Source: a virus
Direction: 5' to 3' (one strand)
Virus record (IMG/VR): IMGVR_UViG_3300018481_000024
Span: 1 to 59,362 of that record
DNA: 59,362 bases
The position numbers were made by a program, and so were the translations under genes. How positions within the stretch are numbered: position 1 is the first letter of the stretch; each line of letters begins with the position of its first letter. Under the pieces are notes generated by a model. The model was not told the DNA's origin. It did no database searches and worked only from the letters and a program-made list of their open reading frames with translations. Positions 36,139 to 43,338 of this stretch are shown piece after piece.

Positions 36139-37002
36139 TTCGGTGTCGCTGGGGAACTCACCCGGATCCTTGTAGGGGTACCCTTCATAATCGGCACGGA
36201 ACACGGCCTTCCCCATTCTCGTCAGTCGTTGAACGAGAAACTGATTGCCCTTGTAGCCCGCCGGGTCGTTGTCGAGGCAGGCGATGATGCCGAAGTACTC
36301 GGCGAGCAGATCGATCTGGGCGATGGAGACGTAGCTCCCCATGATGGCGACGGCCTGAACCCCGCACTGGTGGAGCCGGACCACGTCGAGCGGTGACTCC
36401 ACGACGGCGGTGAACTTCGACGGTGAGTTGCGGTGGTGGCCGAACAGGAGCTTCGCCTTGTCGATCCCCTTGGGCAGCGTGTAGACGGCCCCGGACTGCT
36501 TCACCTGCGACCCGACCAGTTCGCCGTCGGGATCGTGCAGCGGGATGACCCAGCACTTGGTCTGGGTGCTCCACCGGATCTCGTAGCGGTCGAGAGTGTC
36601 CGGTACCAGCTTCCTCCGGTCCGCCAGCCGTTTCGGGACCTCGATGATCGTCGGGTCCAGCTCCTCCTCTGCCGGAGGACGAGCGGGGTGGTGCGCCATG
36701 CTCCGGCGACGGTCCGCCACCACCGCGGTGTTCCGGTAGTTGGAGAGCGACACCACCAGCATCTGGCCCCGGAGATCCTCGGGCGGCTCCTGTCCGAGGT
36801 CACGGAACAGGCCGATGATCGTGCCCTTGTACCCGCAGGAGAAGCAGTAGTGGACGAACGGCGGCTCGGTGTTCATCGACCACGACGGCTTGTGGTCGAC
36901 CGAGCCGGTGCGTTCCTCGTGGAGCGGGCAGTGCCCGATCACCTCGTCGCCCTTCTCGTGGAGTCCTTCGACCCCGAGTTCGGTGAGGAGGTCGAGGATC
37001 AC
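36100..37002 (-). CDS. DNA primase: zinc finger plus toprim domain
   Basis: 300 residues. The N-terminal zinc finger has Cys25, His28, Cys53 and Cys56 (HCPLHEER...YCFSCGYKG). The toprim part includes VVESPLDVVRL (acidic Glu, ~residue 200) and CLDNDPAGYKGN (DxD, ~245). This is a DnaG-type primase of reduced size; a separate helicase follows upstream in the same operon. It makes primers for lagging-strand synthesis. Its start overlaps the helicase stop by ATGA. Confidence 0.88.
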   Translation of the reverse strand: MILDLLTELGVEGLHEKGDEVIGHCPLHEERTGSVDHKPSWSMNTEPPFVHYCFSCGYKGTIIGLFRDLGQEPPEDLRGQMLVVSLSNYRNTAVVADRRRSMAHHPARPPAEEELDPTIIEVPKRLADRRKLVPDTLDRYEIRWSTQTKCWVIPLHDPDGELVGSQVKQSGAVYTLPKGIDKAKLLFGHHRNSPSKFTAVVESPLDVVRLHQCGVQAVAIMGSYVSIAQIDLLAEYFGIIACLDNDPAGYKGNQFLVQRLTRMGKAVFRADYEGYPYKDPGEFPSDTELREFIKASCPFL

Positions 37003-38264
37003 AGGGCGCTCGCCGGGTGTCCGGTTGACGATCCGCCGTTCCCGCTGGGGTCGAGGACGGCCAGCAGACCAGCATCGCCACGGTCGACCTCGGAGATGTC
37101 GCCGTTCACCCAGTCGACCTTGACGTAGGCGAGGGTCGGGACGCCGGATCTCATGGCGAGGATCTCGATCTCGACATAGTCCCCGCCGAGGCGACGGAGT
37201 CCCAGCAGCACGTCACTGTCCTGAGCGTAGGAGGACGAGTAGCCGCCCGAGTACATGTTGAGCTTCCCCCGCACCGTCTTGCTCATCAGGCTCTGGGTCG
37301 AGGCGACGACCGGGATCTCCCGCTCCATGGCGAGTTCCTTGAGGCCACGGGTGATGTTGGTGATGGCCCGAGGGGAGCCGGACGGCTCTCCCTGCTCGTC
37401 GGTCATCATGTAGATGCCGTCCACGATGATCAGGTCCGGTTCGAACGTGGTGTGCAGTCCCCGGAGCTTGGTGATGGTGTCGATCTCCCGGCGGGTGTCG
37501 ATGATGCGGGCACCCTCCAAGGTTCGGAGACGACGGATCTCCGCTCCGACCCGGTCCCGTTCCTTCTTGGTCAGCGACCCCTCCCTGAGGGCGGTCAGGT
37601 CGACTTCGAAGGCGAGCGAGACGTACATCCGCAGCAGCTCGTCGGTGGTCATTTCGAACGAGCAGAACAGGATGTTCCGACCGGCGATCTTGGCGGCGTA
37701 CATCATCTTGACCAGCGCCGTGGTCTTGCCCTGCTTGGCGAGGGCGGTGAGGGTGATCAACTGACCGGGCTGCCAGCCGCTGGTGGCCTTGTCGAGGGAG
37801 GGCAGGCCGAAGGGTATTCCCTGAGTCCGCTGCCGCCTCAGGATTTCAGCACTGTTGGCAACGGCGTGGGGGTGGATGTCGGTGCTCTCGGCGACGGAGC
37901 CGAAGCGGTACTTCTGCTGGACCTCCGTCGCGATGATGCCGTTGACGTGGGCGTTGAACTCGCCGTCGTTGATGGCGACGGTGATCCGTTCGATCAACTC
38001 GTCCTGCGCCCTCGTCTCAACGAGGTGGCCGAGGTACACCGACAGCGGCTGGGTCGCCTCGACCGGCTGCCAGTTCGGGTACACCGTGTGGATGATGGTC
38101 AGGTCCGTGAGTGGTCCGTACTCGATCATTTTCCTGAATATGTTCAGGTGTATGGATTTACGGAAGACATCCTCGTGGATGCTGGCGTCGAGCAGATCCA
38201 GCACTCGGCTCTGGGTGATGGCTGCGCTCAGGACGAGCGCCTCGTAGTCGGTGGTCTGGTCCAT
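36999..38264 (-). CDS. Replicative DNA helicase, DnaB-like
   Basis: 421 residues from an ATG at 38264 preceded by GAGAGAG; the upstream extension of the frame is read-through in other genes. Residues ~1-100 resemble the DnaB N-terminal helical domain. Walker A is at ~173-182 (TALAKQGKTTALV), then FCSFEMTTDELLRMYVSLAFEVDL, Walker B LIIVDGIYMM and the DnaB-type VVASTQ...GGYSSSYAQDSDVLLGLRR. It unwinds DNA at the fork together with the adjacent primase. No loader with a Walker motif is found nearby. Confidence 0.88.
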   Translation of the reverse strand: MDQTTDYEALVLSAAITQSRVLDLLDASIHEDVFRKSIHLNIFRKMIEYGPLTDLTIIHTVYPNWQPVEATQPLSVYLGHLVETRAQDELIERITVAINDGEFNAHVNGIIATEVQQKYRFGSVAESTDIHPHAVANSAEILRRQRTQGIPFGLPSLDKATSGWQPGQLITLTALAKQGKTTALVKMMYAAKIAGRNILFCSFEMTTDELLRMYVSLAFEVDLTALREGSLTKKERDRVGAEIRRLRTLEGARIIDTRREIDTITKLRGLHTTFEPDLIIVDGIYMMTDEQGEPSGSPRAITNITRGLKELAMEREIPVVASTQSLMSKTVRGKLNMYSGGYSSSYAQDSDVLLGLRRLGGDYVEIEILAMRSGVPTLAYVKVDWVNGDISEVDRGDAGLLAVLDPSGNGGSSTGHPASAL

Positions 38265-38269
38265 CTCTC

Positions 38270-38689
38270 TCAATCCGGTAGGTAGCCCATGGCCGGGACG
38301 AGGATGCCCCGCTGCCCGTAGTGGTTGATCCGGTCGGGGTCGCTGTCGTACACCCCGAGCACCCGGAAGGTCTTCAGCACCAGCGTGGAGCAGAAGACGT
38401 TGTAGTCGTAGGGGATCACGCCCCCGACCGCGACATCGGCGTTGTTCAGGAAGTCGCTGGCGTCGTCGGCCACCTCCTCGCCGAGGAACGTGACCACCTC
38501 CACGTCGATCCCCTGAGTGGTCCAGCGGTACGCCTGCTTGAGGCCCAGCATGTTCCACGCCCACGTCGTGGCGGGCGTCCACTGGTTGGACAGGATCAGG
38601 CGCTTCCGCAGGACCGGTTGGGTGAGCACGCCCTCCAGCACCACGATGATCTGGTCCGTCTCCCTGACGCCGAGGTCGTTGCCCTCCAT
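38270..38689 (-). CDS. Small protein in replication operon (weakly HAD-like)
   Basis: 139 residues; ATG at 38689 with GGGGAGGAC upstream, sharing a base with the stop of the small zinc protein before it (TGATG). The sequence has an initial strand QIIVVLEGVLTQPV in the place where HAD phosphatases have DxDGT; then IDVEVVTFLGEEVADDASDFL and RVLGVYDSDPDRINHYGQRG. The pattern recalls HAD-type folds, but the nucleophile Asp is missing, so catalysis is doubtful. A nucleotide- or DNA-end-related role is possible; otherwise unknown. Confidence 0.55.
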   Translation of the reverse strand: MEGNDLGVRETDQIIVVLEGVLTQPVLRKRLILSNQWTPATTWAWNMLGLKQAYRWTTQGIDVEVVTFLGEEVADDASDFLNNADVAVGGVIPYDYNVFCSTLVLKTFRVLGVYDSDPDRINHYGQRGILVPAMGYLPD

Positions 38690-38838
38690 CAGTCGTCCTC
38701 CCCGTAGACGATCTGCTCCCAGCACGGGCGGCAGGCGTCCTCACCGCTGAACGGTTCGCGGAACACCCGCACCCGTTCACCGCAGAAGTGACAGGTGCCG
38801 ATCTCGGCGAGCACCCATCGGTCGACATGCTCAGACAT
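38689..38838 (-). CDS. 49-residue zinc-finger-like protein
   Basis: Reads MSEHVDRWVLAEIGTCHFCG, continues with a charged linker, and then has CRPCWEQIVYGEDD. The two CxxC pairs (Cys16/Cys19 and Cys36/Cys39) are spaced as in a small zinc ribbon. Both ends are coupled: its ATG shares bases with the stop of the upstream gene and its TGA with the next ATG. The tight coupling on both sides supports a real gene despite its size. It may be a DNA- or protein-binding accessory of the replisome. Confidence 0.7.
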   Translation of the reverse strand: MSEHVDRWVLAEIGTCHFCGERVRVFREPFSGEDACRPCWEQIVYGEDD

Positions 38839-39407
38839 CACCCCACCCCGTACGGGTAGACGATGCCGTCGTGGCCGTTGGTCATGTGCAGGTAAGCGGT
38901 GTTCACCCGGTAGGCCATCCGCTGGAGGTTGGCCGACGAGGTCACGATGTACAGCTTGCGCTCACCGTCGGGGTTGTCGGCTTGGAAGTCCGTGATGAAC
39001 CCGCCGATGGTGGACCACTCCCAGCCGGTGGCGTCGGTCATGTCCAGCTCGCTGATCAGGACCGACATCGTCTTCGACAGGGACCGGATCCGGGCAGCCA
39101 CGACATCGTCGGACATGGCGAGGCGGAAGAGCCGCAGCAGGTTCGCTCCGGTGAAGTGCCAGAAGTTGTCACCGGAGTCACGCAGCACCCGGTAGGTGAG
39201 GGCGTAGGCGTCGTCCATCGACTTGCCGTTGTAGTAGATGAACGTCCGCAGCGGTATCCCGTGCGCCCGCTCCATGAACTCCTCGGCCTTCGACTGCTCC
39301 TTCAGGGCCATGCGTCCTCCGGTGACGTAGCGGTTCTTCATCGGCGAGTTGAAGTCATCGATGATCGACCACCAGATGTCATCATCCACCGGGTCGTCAT
39401 TCATCAT
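38838..39407 (-). CDS. Replication-operon protein of unknown function
   Basis: 189 residues with GGGAG 8 nt before the ATG. The N-terminal part is acidic (MMNDDPVDDDIWWSIIDDFN); then there are helices with KSMDDAYALTYRVLRDSGDNFWHFTGANLLRLFRLAMSDDVV. There is no Walker motif, so it is not an ordinary AAA+ helicase loader. Its position between an initiator-like gene and the helicase still makes a loader or adaptor role attractive. It overlaps the upstream gene by 11 nt. Confidence 0.55.
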   Translation of the reverse strand: MMNDDPVDDDIWWSIIDDFNSPMKNRYVTGGRMALKEQSKAEEFMERAHGIPLRTFIYYNGKSMDDAYALTYRVLRDSGDNFWHFTGANLLRLFRLAMSDDVVAARIRSLSKTMSVLISELDMTDATGWEWSTIGGFITDFQADNPDGERKLYIVTSSANLQRMAYRVNTAYLHMTNGHDGIVYPYGVG

Positions 39408-39855
39408 CGCGGTTCTCCCAGATGTCGATGAACCGCTGCTGCTCTTTCCGCCACCAGATCTCCTGCCGGATGGCTCGGCTCCCTTGGATGCTCATCCAGT
39501 TGGACAGGTTGGAGTGGGGAGCGAACGCGTAGGACCGCTCGGGCTGCTCGTAGAGGTACACCTCGTTGAAGAACTTGCTGACCGCCCACCGAGTCAGGTC
39601 GTGTCCCCACCTGTCCACCCACGAGGTGTAGTGGTCCCGCACGGTCTTCTGGTGGACCTTCCCTTCGTAGGTGTCAGGGAGCCGTGGGAGGTACTCGGGG
39701 TCGCACCGCTGGACGGCTTTCAGGAACTCCTTCACGCCATGATCCATCGTCCACTCCAGAGCATGTGCGTGGCCGGACGGATGAGCAGTAGCCATCGTCC
39801 GTTTCTCCCGAGCACCGAGCAGAGGTGGCTCCTCTTCCTGCTGTCGTCGTTTCAT
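39397..39855 (-). CDS. Replication-operon protein of unknown function
   Basis: 152 residues, ATG at 39855 preceded by GGAGACAGG; an in-frame ATG 20 codons later is a weaker option. It is basic and helical at the start (KRRQQEEEPPLLGAREKRT), then has VKEFLKAVQRCDPEYLPRLPDTYEGK and WVDRWGHDLTRWAVSKFFNEVYLYEQ. No known motif is seen. A ~130-nt gap separates it from the upstream initiator-like gene. Confidence 0.55.
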   Translation of the reverse strand: MKRRQQEEEPPLLGAREKRTMATAHPSGHAHALEWTMDHGVKEFLKAVQRCDPEYLPRLPDTYEGKVHQKTVRDHYTSWVDRWGHDLTRWAVSKFFNEVYLYEQPERSYAFAPHSNLSNWMSIQGSRAIRQEIWWRKEQQRFIDIWENRDDE

Positions 39856-39989
39856 CCTGTCTCCGGTCTGGTTTCCATAAGCGGCCGAGCGCCAGCGAGG
39901 TCGCCCTCTTCAAGAGGTGTTTTTATTTATCTCTGTTTTCTTCTCTGTTCCCTCTCTGGTGCTGTCTGTTGGCGTACATTGAACGGCGT
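39856..39989. other. AT-rich, strand-asymmetric intergenic stretch
   Basis: The gap between two leftward replication genes has the most T-rich run noted in the window on the plus strand (about 39917-39960, GTTTTTATTTATCTC and TTTTCTTCTCTG). A short hairpin CCTCT/AGAGG lies just before it. Read on the minus strand it is a purine-rich leader for the gene at 39855. It could hold a promoter for the helicase-primase operon or an easily melted origin element. Confidence 0.35.
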
Positions 39990-40712
39990 TCACATTTCGA
40001 ACCAGAGGCCGTCAATCGGCAGTCCCCAAGCGGGATCTGGCCTCCAGACCGGTGGCTCAGGCGAAGTGAGGAATGTGTAGGTTTCCACATTCCTATTGTG
40101 TAGATCTACACAATCCTCACCGTCAGAATCGACCCCTTCGTATAGCAGTGAGGATTTGACGGAGCCGTCGTAGAGGAAGTCCTCCAGCGTCAGTGAGGGG
40201 ACGTTCGGGCAGGGCCGACCCTTCACCTTGGACACCTTGAGGTGACCGGTCAGGGTGATGTCCTGCACCGTGAACTCGTAGCGTTCACCCCGGCAGAACC
40301 TGATGAGGTCAGGCGCTGCTTCCAGCACGGGATACCGGACCGGGATGCCGTGCCACTGACCACCGCGACCCTCCTGTTCCACCTTCCCGGCGTTGACGAA
40401 GCCCTTCCGCCTCAGGCCGCTGATGGCCCGCCGGAGTTCAGACTCGTTGGCGACGAGGAACCTGTTGCCGGTGAAGTGGCTCGCCCCCATGAGGACGTAC
40501 TTCCACGGCCACGTCGGTGTGGTCGAGGCGATCAGCTTCACCAGCACCGCCGCCTCGTTCTTGAGCAGCCCCATGGACTGCCAGTGGTCGGTGATGAAGG
40601 CGGCGACGTTGTCCCGGTCCCGGTAGTAGCTGCGCCTCCGGTCCGGCCAGAACGTGTTCAGCACACGGCGGTGGACAACCCAGTCAGTTGCGCTACGGTG
40701 CGAGTTGGTCAA
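39990..40712 (-). CDS. Winged-helix replication initiator-like or regulatory protein
   Basis: 240 residues from a TTG start at 40712, chosen because GAAGGGAGAAGG lies just upstream; an ATG further up would run into the promoter of the divergent gene. The segment RRRSYYRDRDNVAAFITDHWQSMGLLKNEAAVLVKLIAST and then FLVANESELRRAISGLRRKGFVN is a winged-helix layout. As first gene of the helicase-primase operon it may be the origin-binding initiator. Its 3' part carries two adjacent palindromes (40069-40114) coded by unusually AT-rich codons. Confidence 0.6.
   Translation of the reverse strand: MTNSHRSATDWVVHRRVLNTFWPDRRRSYYRDRDNVAAFITDHWQSMGLLKNEAAVLVKLIASTTPTWPWKYVLMGASHFTGNRFLVANESELRRAISGLRRKGFVNAGKVEQEGRGGQWHGIPVRYPVLEAAPDLIRFCRGERYEFTVQDITLTGHLKVSKVKGRPCPNVPSLTLEDFLYDGSVKSSLLYEGVDSDGEDCVDLHNRNVETYTFLTSPEPPVWRPDPAWGLPIDGLWFEM
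40069..40114. repeat. Two adjacent palindromes inside the initiator-like gene
   Basis: First, AGGAATGTG/CACATTCCT with an 8-nt loop (40069-40094). Directly after it, the perfect 20-bp palindrome ATTGTGTAGATCTACACAAT (40095-40114). Both share TGTGTAG-type half sites. They may be an origin or an operator. In lambda-like phages the origin lies inside the initiator gene, which is a precedent for this layout. Confidence 0.6.
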
Positions 40713-40748
40713 CAACCTTCTCCCTTCGAACAGGTGAGGGTCGACCGT

Positions 40749-40802
40749 AACAGGACCGTCGCTTCGTGCGGCGGTCCTGTTGCGTTGTGGGGCTGCTTTT
40801 TT
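40749..40802 (+). terminator. Strong hairpin and T-run in the divergent promoter region
   Basis: AACAGGACCG (40749-40758) pairs with CGGTCCTGTT (40772-40781). The inner bases extend it (T-G wobble, CGC/GCG) to about 14 bp around TTCGT. A six-T run follows at about 40795-40802. It lies between the divergent genes at 40712 and 40869. It may stop rightward transcription coming through the replication operon, or lie in the leader of the leftward operon. Confidence 0.55.
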
Positions 40803-40861
40803 CCTGAGTCCCTGAAGTCTCAGGTTTCCAATGGTGTATCTGTCACAAGATGGTATATAGT
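40803..40861 (+). promoter_or_regulatory. Candidate leaderless promoter with upstream CCTGAG/CTCAGG dyad
   Basis: A TATAGT box (40856-40861) lies 7 nt before the ATG at 40869, so the mRNA would start at or next to the start codon. There is no good -35 box. A dyad CCTGAG-N10-CTCAGG (40803-40824) lies upstream, with CTCAGG starting 37 nt before the -10 box, exactly as at the 43327 promoter. Confidence 0.5.
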
Positions 40862-40868
40862 CTTGTAC

Positions 40869-41993
40869 ATGGAGCCGACAGCGAAGAACGTACCGAAGAT
40901 CAGGACCCATCTCCTGAGGAAGCTGACGCTGGCCCAGCGCAACTGGAGCCAGTTCCCCGTCACTCGTTTCGAGAACTACACCCCCAAGGCCCGCGTTGAG
41001 GTCATGCAGAACGAGATCGACGGCCTCACCGATGCCACCAACCTCTGGGTGTCACCGGAGTGGGTCGCCCACCTCGACACCATCGCCGCTCAGGTCTTCG
41101 AAGCCGACGCCGACATCGTGTTGGAGGAGATCGGCCTGTTCGCCGACAGCGGGTTCGTGGTGTTCCCCGATCCGATCTACATCCCGGCGGTCGACAGCAA
41201 GGCCGAGTTCCCGGTCAGCGCCATGATGTGGACGATTGACGAGGTCCAGTCCCAGCACGGCCTCCGCCGTGCCATGACCACCACCTCCTACATCTGGCGG
41301 GAGCACTACGCCCTCAGCGGCGAGATCGGGCTGCGGGTGGTGAGTCCCGAGAACAAGGAGGGGGAGCCGTACCTCATCACCGCACCCGGCGACACGCTGC
41401 TGACGAGGGACAACCTCCACCTCAACCGCCTGACCGACGAGGAGCAGGCGGTCATCAACGAGCGGGGCATCAACGATGTCGAGGTCCAGAAGGTGTGGGA
41501 CTCCGTCCTCGACAGGGCGTTCGGCGACGAGCAGTGGATGGGGATCGGGCGCAACGACTGGTTCTTCGACACCGCCGCCGACGACATGGGCGAGTCCATG
41601 ACCATCGTCCACGCCGAGTACCCCGAGTTGGCGGCACGCCACATCGCCATCGACCGCACCCTGTTCTGGACCCTCAACAAGCTGCTGACCGCCGAGCGCC
41701 ACACCGAGCGTCAGGTCCGCCAGCCCTCCACCAACAAGTCGAAGAAGCGGCGGAAGGCCACCGTCGGCAACGACGAGGTCCACATCATCCACCTCCGTAA
41801 GAACGCCCCGACCAAGCCGACCCTCAACCCCGGCAGCGGGCGCAAGCTCACCCACGAGTCCGAGACGCAGGGCCACTGGAAGATGCAGCCCTACGGACCG
41901 GGCCGGTCCCTCCGCAAGCGGATCTGGGTCGGCAAGTTCAAGCGGGGAGTGGGCCTCCCCCCGAAGGAACAGGTCTACTCACTCGACCGATAG
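40869..41993 (+). CDS. Conserved-looking protein of unknown function with GHW..QPYGPGR C-terminus
   Basis: 374 residues, starting MEPTAKNVPKIRTHLLRKLT with no Shine-Dalgarno sequence, so probably leaderless. The middle part is acidic and helical. The last ~45 residues (TQGHWKMQPYGPGRSLRKR, then IWVGKFKRG) form a compact basic motif that I recall in actinobacterial and actinophage proteins of unknown function. It is divergent to the initiator-like gene and probably transcribed early. A DNA-binding or host-takeover role is possible, but none is shown. Confidence 0.65.
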   Translation: MEPTAKNVPKIRTHLLRKLTLAQRNWSQFPVTRFENYTPKARVEVMQNEIDGLTDATNLWVSPEWVAHLDTIAAQVFEADADIVLEEIGLFADSGFVVFPDPIYIPAVDSKAEFPVSAMMWTIDEVQSQHGLRRAMTTTSYIWREHYALSGEIGLRVVSPENKEGEPYLITAPGDTLLTRDNLHLNRLTDEEQAVINERGINDVEVQKVWDSVLDRAFGDEQWMGIGRNDWFFDTAADDMGESMTIVHAEYPELAARHIAIDRTLFWTLNKLLTAERHTERQVRQPSTNKSKKRRKATVGNDEVHIIHLRKNAPTKPTLNPGSGRKLTHESETQGHWKMQPYGPGRSLRKRIWVGKFKRGVGLPPKEQVYSLDR

Positions 41994-42018
41994 TCCATCA
42001 CCAACAAGGAGCAGTGCC

Positions 42019-42279
42019 ATGAGCCAGATGACAGTGGAGAAGATGAAGCAGCAGTTCGCCGATCCCGACGATTTCGAGAACGACCCCATGATCGCCTTGG
42101 TGGCGATGAAGGATCTCTCGGGCGTGACCGGCGGAATGATGTTCGGCGCAGCCGAGAAGCATGTGCGGGACAAGTACGACGGCAAGACCGAGATCCTCGG
42201 TTCCTGCCTGTCGGGGGAGCGCGATCGTGGACGCCCCGTGATCGCCGTCGCCCACCGGCCCCACGGAGAGGAGGCGTAA
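42019..42279 (+). CDS. Small protein of unknown function
   Basis: 86 residues with AAGGAG 8 nt before the ATG. It begins MSQMTVEKMKQQFADPDDFENDP and has MIALVAMKDLSGVTGGMMFGAAEKHVRDKYDG. It has no clear motif; the mixed helical pattern suggests a small soluble protein. It is in an operon with the gene at 40869 and is followed by a promoter-like region and a terminator. Confidence 0.55.
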   Translation: MSQMTVEKMKQQFADPDDFENDPMIALVAMKDLSGVTGGMMFGAAEKHVRDKYDGKTEILGSCLSGERDRGRPVIAVAHRPHGEEA

Positions 42280-42325
42280 ATACCTGAGGGACCCGGAATC
42301 TCAGGAATATCCCTGCTGGGGATCT

Positions 42326-42354
42326 TTGCGACTGACAACCGGATGGGTTACCGT
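42326..42354 (+). promoter_or_regulatory. Candidate promoter upstream of the lipoprotein gene
   Basis: TTGCGA (42326-42331) and TACCGT (42349-42354) are separated by 17 nt. A CCTGAG-N11-CTCAGG dyad (42283-42305) lies just upstream. A terminator hairpin begins only about 15-20 nt after the expected start site, so the promoter would need read-through or act as an attenuated control. Confidence 0.35.
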
Positions 42355-42376
42355 TCGATGACAGGACAAAGTCAAG

Positions 42377-42407
42377 AAGCCCGCCGAGCGCGAACTCGGC
42401 GGGCTTT
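42377..42407 (+). terminator. Rho-independent terminator
   Basis: A 12-bp perfect stem AAGCCCGCCGAG / CTCGGCGGGCTT with a 6-nt loop is followed by TTTCCC. It should end the 40869-42279 transcript and may attenuate the promoter at 42326. Confidence 0.8.
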
Positions 42408-42434
42408 CCCATATCCCCGACAGGAGCGTTACCA

Positions 42435-42863
42435 ATGACCCGTCGAGTCAGACATCTTCTACTACTGACCCTTGCGTGCGCCAGTGTCCTTCTGGCCTCC
42501 GCCTGTACGGAGGAACAGAAGTCGCTGTGGCTGAGCCTGCCGCACGACCAGCAGGTGGCGGTGGCGAACTACATCAACCAGCAGAGCAGCGGCGACTGCT
42601 TCTCAGCCCTCGGTCACTTCTCCGGTGACCACGGCAAGGCCCGTCAGGTCATCATGCGCGAGTCGGGTAACAACCCGAGCGCCGCCAATCCGGGTTCATC
42701 GGCCCGAGGGTGCTTCCAGACGATGATGTCGATCCACGGCCCGAAGTACTACCAAGTGGGCTGCACGCCGAACGACTGGGACAACGCCGTGTGCAACACC
42801 AAGGTGGCCGACATTTTGTACCGATCATCGGGTTGGTCCCCGTGGGCAGCCAGCGGCGGTTGA
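42435..42863 (+). CDS. Lipoprotein with lysozyme-like (SLT) domain, paralogue of a tape measure domain
   Basis: 142 residues, CAGGAG before the ATG. A basic start and hydrophobic segment end in a lipobox-like LLASAC (Cys24), predicting a lipid-anchored outer-face protein. The mature part has RQVIMRESGNNPSAANPGSS then GCFQTMMSIH and ends in SPWAAS. It closely matches the tape measure's RESGGDPNAKNKNSSATGCFQMMMSIH...PWAAS region. It may cut glycan strands to reshape the wall, or block superinfection by occupying the partner of the tape measure domain; the latter is inference. Confidence 0.82.
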   Translation: MTRRVRHLLLLTLACASVLLASACTEEQKSLWLSLPHDQQVAVANYINQQSSGDCFSALGHFSGDHGKARQVIMRESGNNPSAANPGSSARGCFQTMMSIHGPKYYQVGCTPNDWDNAVCNTKVADILYRSSGWSPWAASGG

Positions 42864-42878
42864 TAGCCTGAGAGGTTC

Positions 42879-43277
42879 ATGGATGAGGCGGACAGCACAT
42901 CGCTTCCCACCTTGAGTGGGGCTGTTCGTATCATTCAGGTGTCCGAGGGTGAGCCGGGTCCCGCCCCCCGCTCCCCTCGGACGCCTTTCTCGGAGATGCC
43001 GTTGAAGGTCGCCATCGGCGACTTCCTCCGCACCGCCGTCGTCGGTCGGTACCCGGTGTCCGCCGACGAGGAGTGGACGCTGATCCGCCTGACCCAGCAG
43101 CAGATACACCATGTCGCTGACTCCTACGACCGGCTGCTCGCGGAGAAGGACGCCTTCCAGCGGAAGTCGGAGAAGGTGACCGAAGTCCTCACCCTCCTCC
43201 GTCGGTCGAACACCCGGAAGAACCGGGAGTGGAACGATGCGATTGACACCGTGGCGAAATCACTGGATGAAATCTGA
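42879..43277 (+). CDS. Small helical protein of unknown function
   Basis: 132 residues; TAGCCT lies 9 nt before the ATG (leaderless option) and GAGAGG 4 nt before it. The N-terminus is Pro/Ser-rich; the C-terminal ~70 residues are a coiled-coil-like helix (IHHVADSYDRLLAEKDAFQRKSEKVTEVLTLLRR). It may bind a host protein or nucleic acid. The stop is followed directly by the CTGACGG...CTCAGGATC element. Confidence 0.55.
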   Translation: MDEADSTSLPTLSGAVRIIQVSEGEPGPAPRSPRTPFSEMPLKVAIGDFLRTAVVGRYPVSADEEWTLIRLTQQQIHHVADSYDRLLAEKDAFQRKSEKVTEVLTLLRRSNTRKNREWNDAIDTVAKSLDEI

Positions 43278-43299
43278 CGGCTCAGGACACTCAGGATCG
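43274..43299 (+). repeat. CTGACGG...ACTCAGGATC element, copy 1
   Basis: After the stop codon the bases CTGACGGCTCAGG-ACACTCAGGATC closely match 45169-45196 (CTGACGGTTCTCC, then ATACTCAGGATC). The second CTCAGG starts 37 nt before the -10 box at 43327, the same distance as at 40819/40856. It may be a phage activator-binding site. Confidence 0.5.
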
Positions 43300-43304
43300 C
43301 CGCT

Positions 43305-43332
43305 TTGACCTCCTGATCACCTGTTGTATGGT
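43305..43332 (+). promoter_or_regulatory. Sigma70-type promoter for the structured RNA
   Basis: TTGACC (43305-43310, five of six consensus bases) is 16 nt from TATGGT (43327-43332). The expected start site is about 43339. It is the best classical promoter seen in the window. Confidence 0.6.
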
Positions 43333-43338
43333 GATTAC

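Noticed and set aside
38270-38689. Call of an active HAD phosphatase or polynucleotide kinase
   Set aside because: The first acidic motif DxDGT is replaced by VLEGVL and no P-loop is present; only a weak fold resemblance remains.
38265-38828. N-terminal extension of the helicase frame up to 38828
   Set aside because: The extra 188 residues are low-complexity Arg/Gly/Pro read-through of two coupled genes in another frame; the ATG at 38264 starts a normal DnaB-like N-terminus.
40242-40868. Upstream extension of the rightward gene starting at 40869
   Set aside because: It is antisense to the initiator-like gene and runs through the divergent promoter and terminator hairpin. The -10 box at 40856 points to the ATG at 40869.
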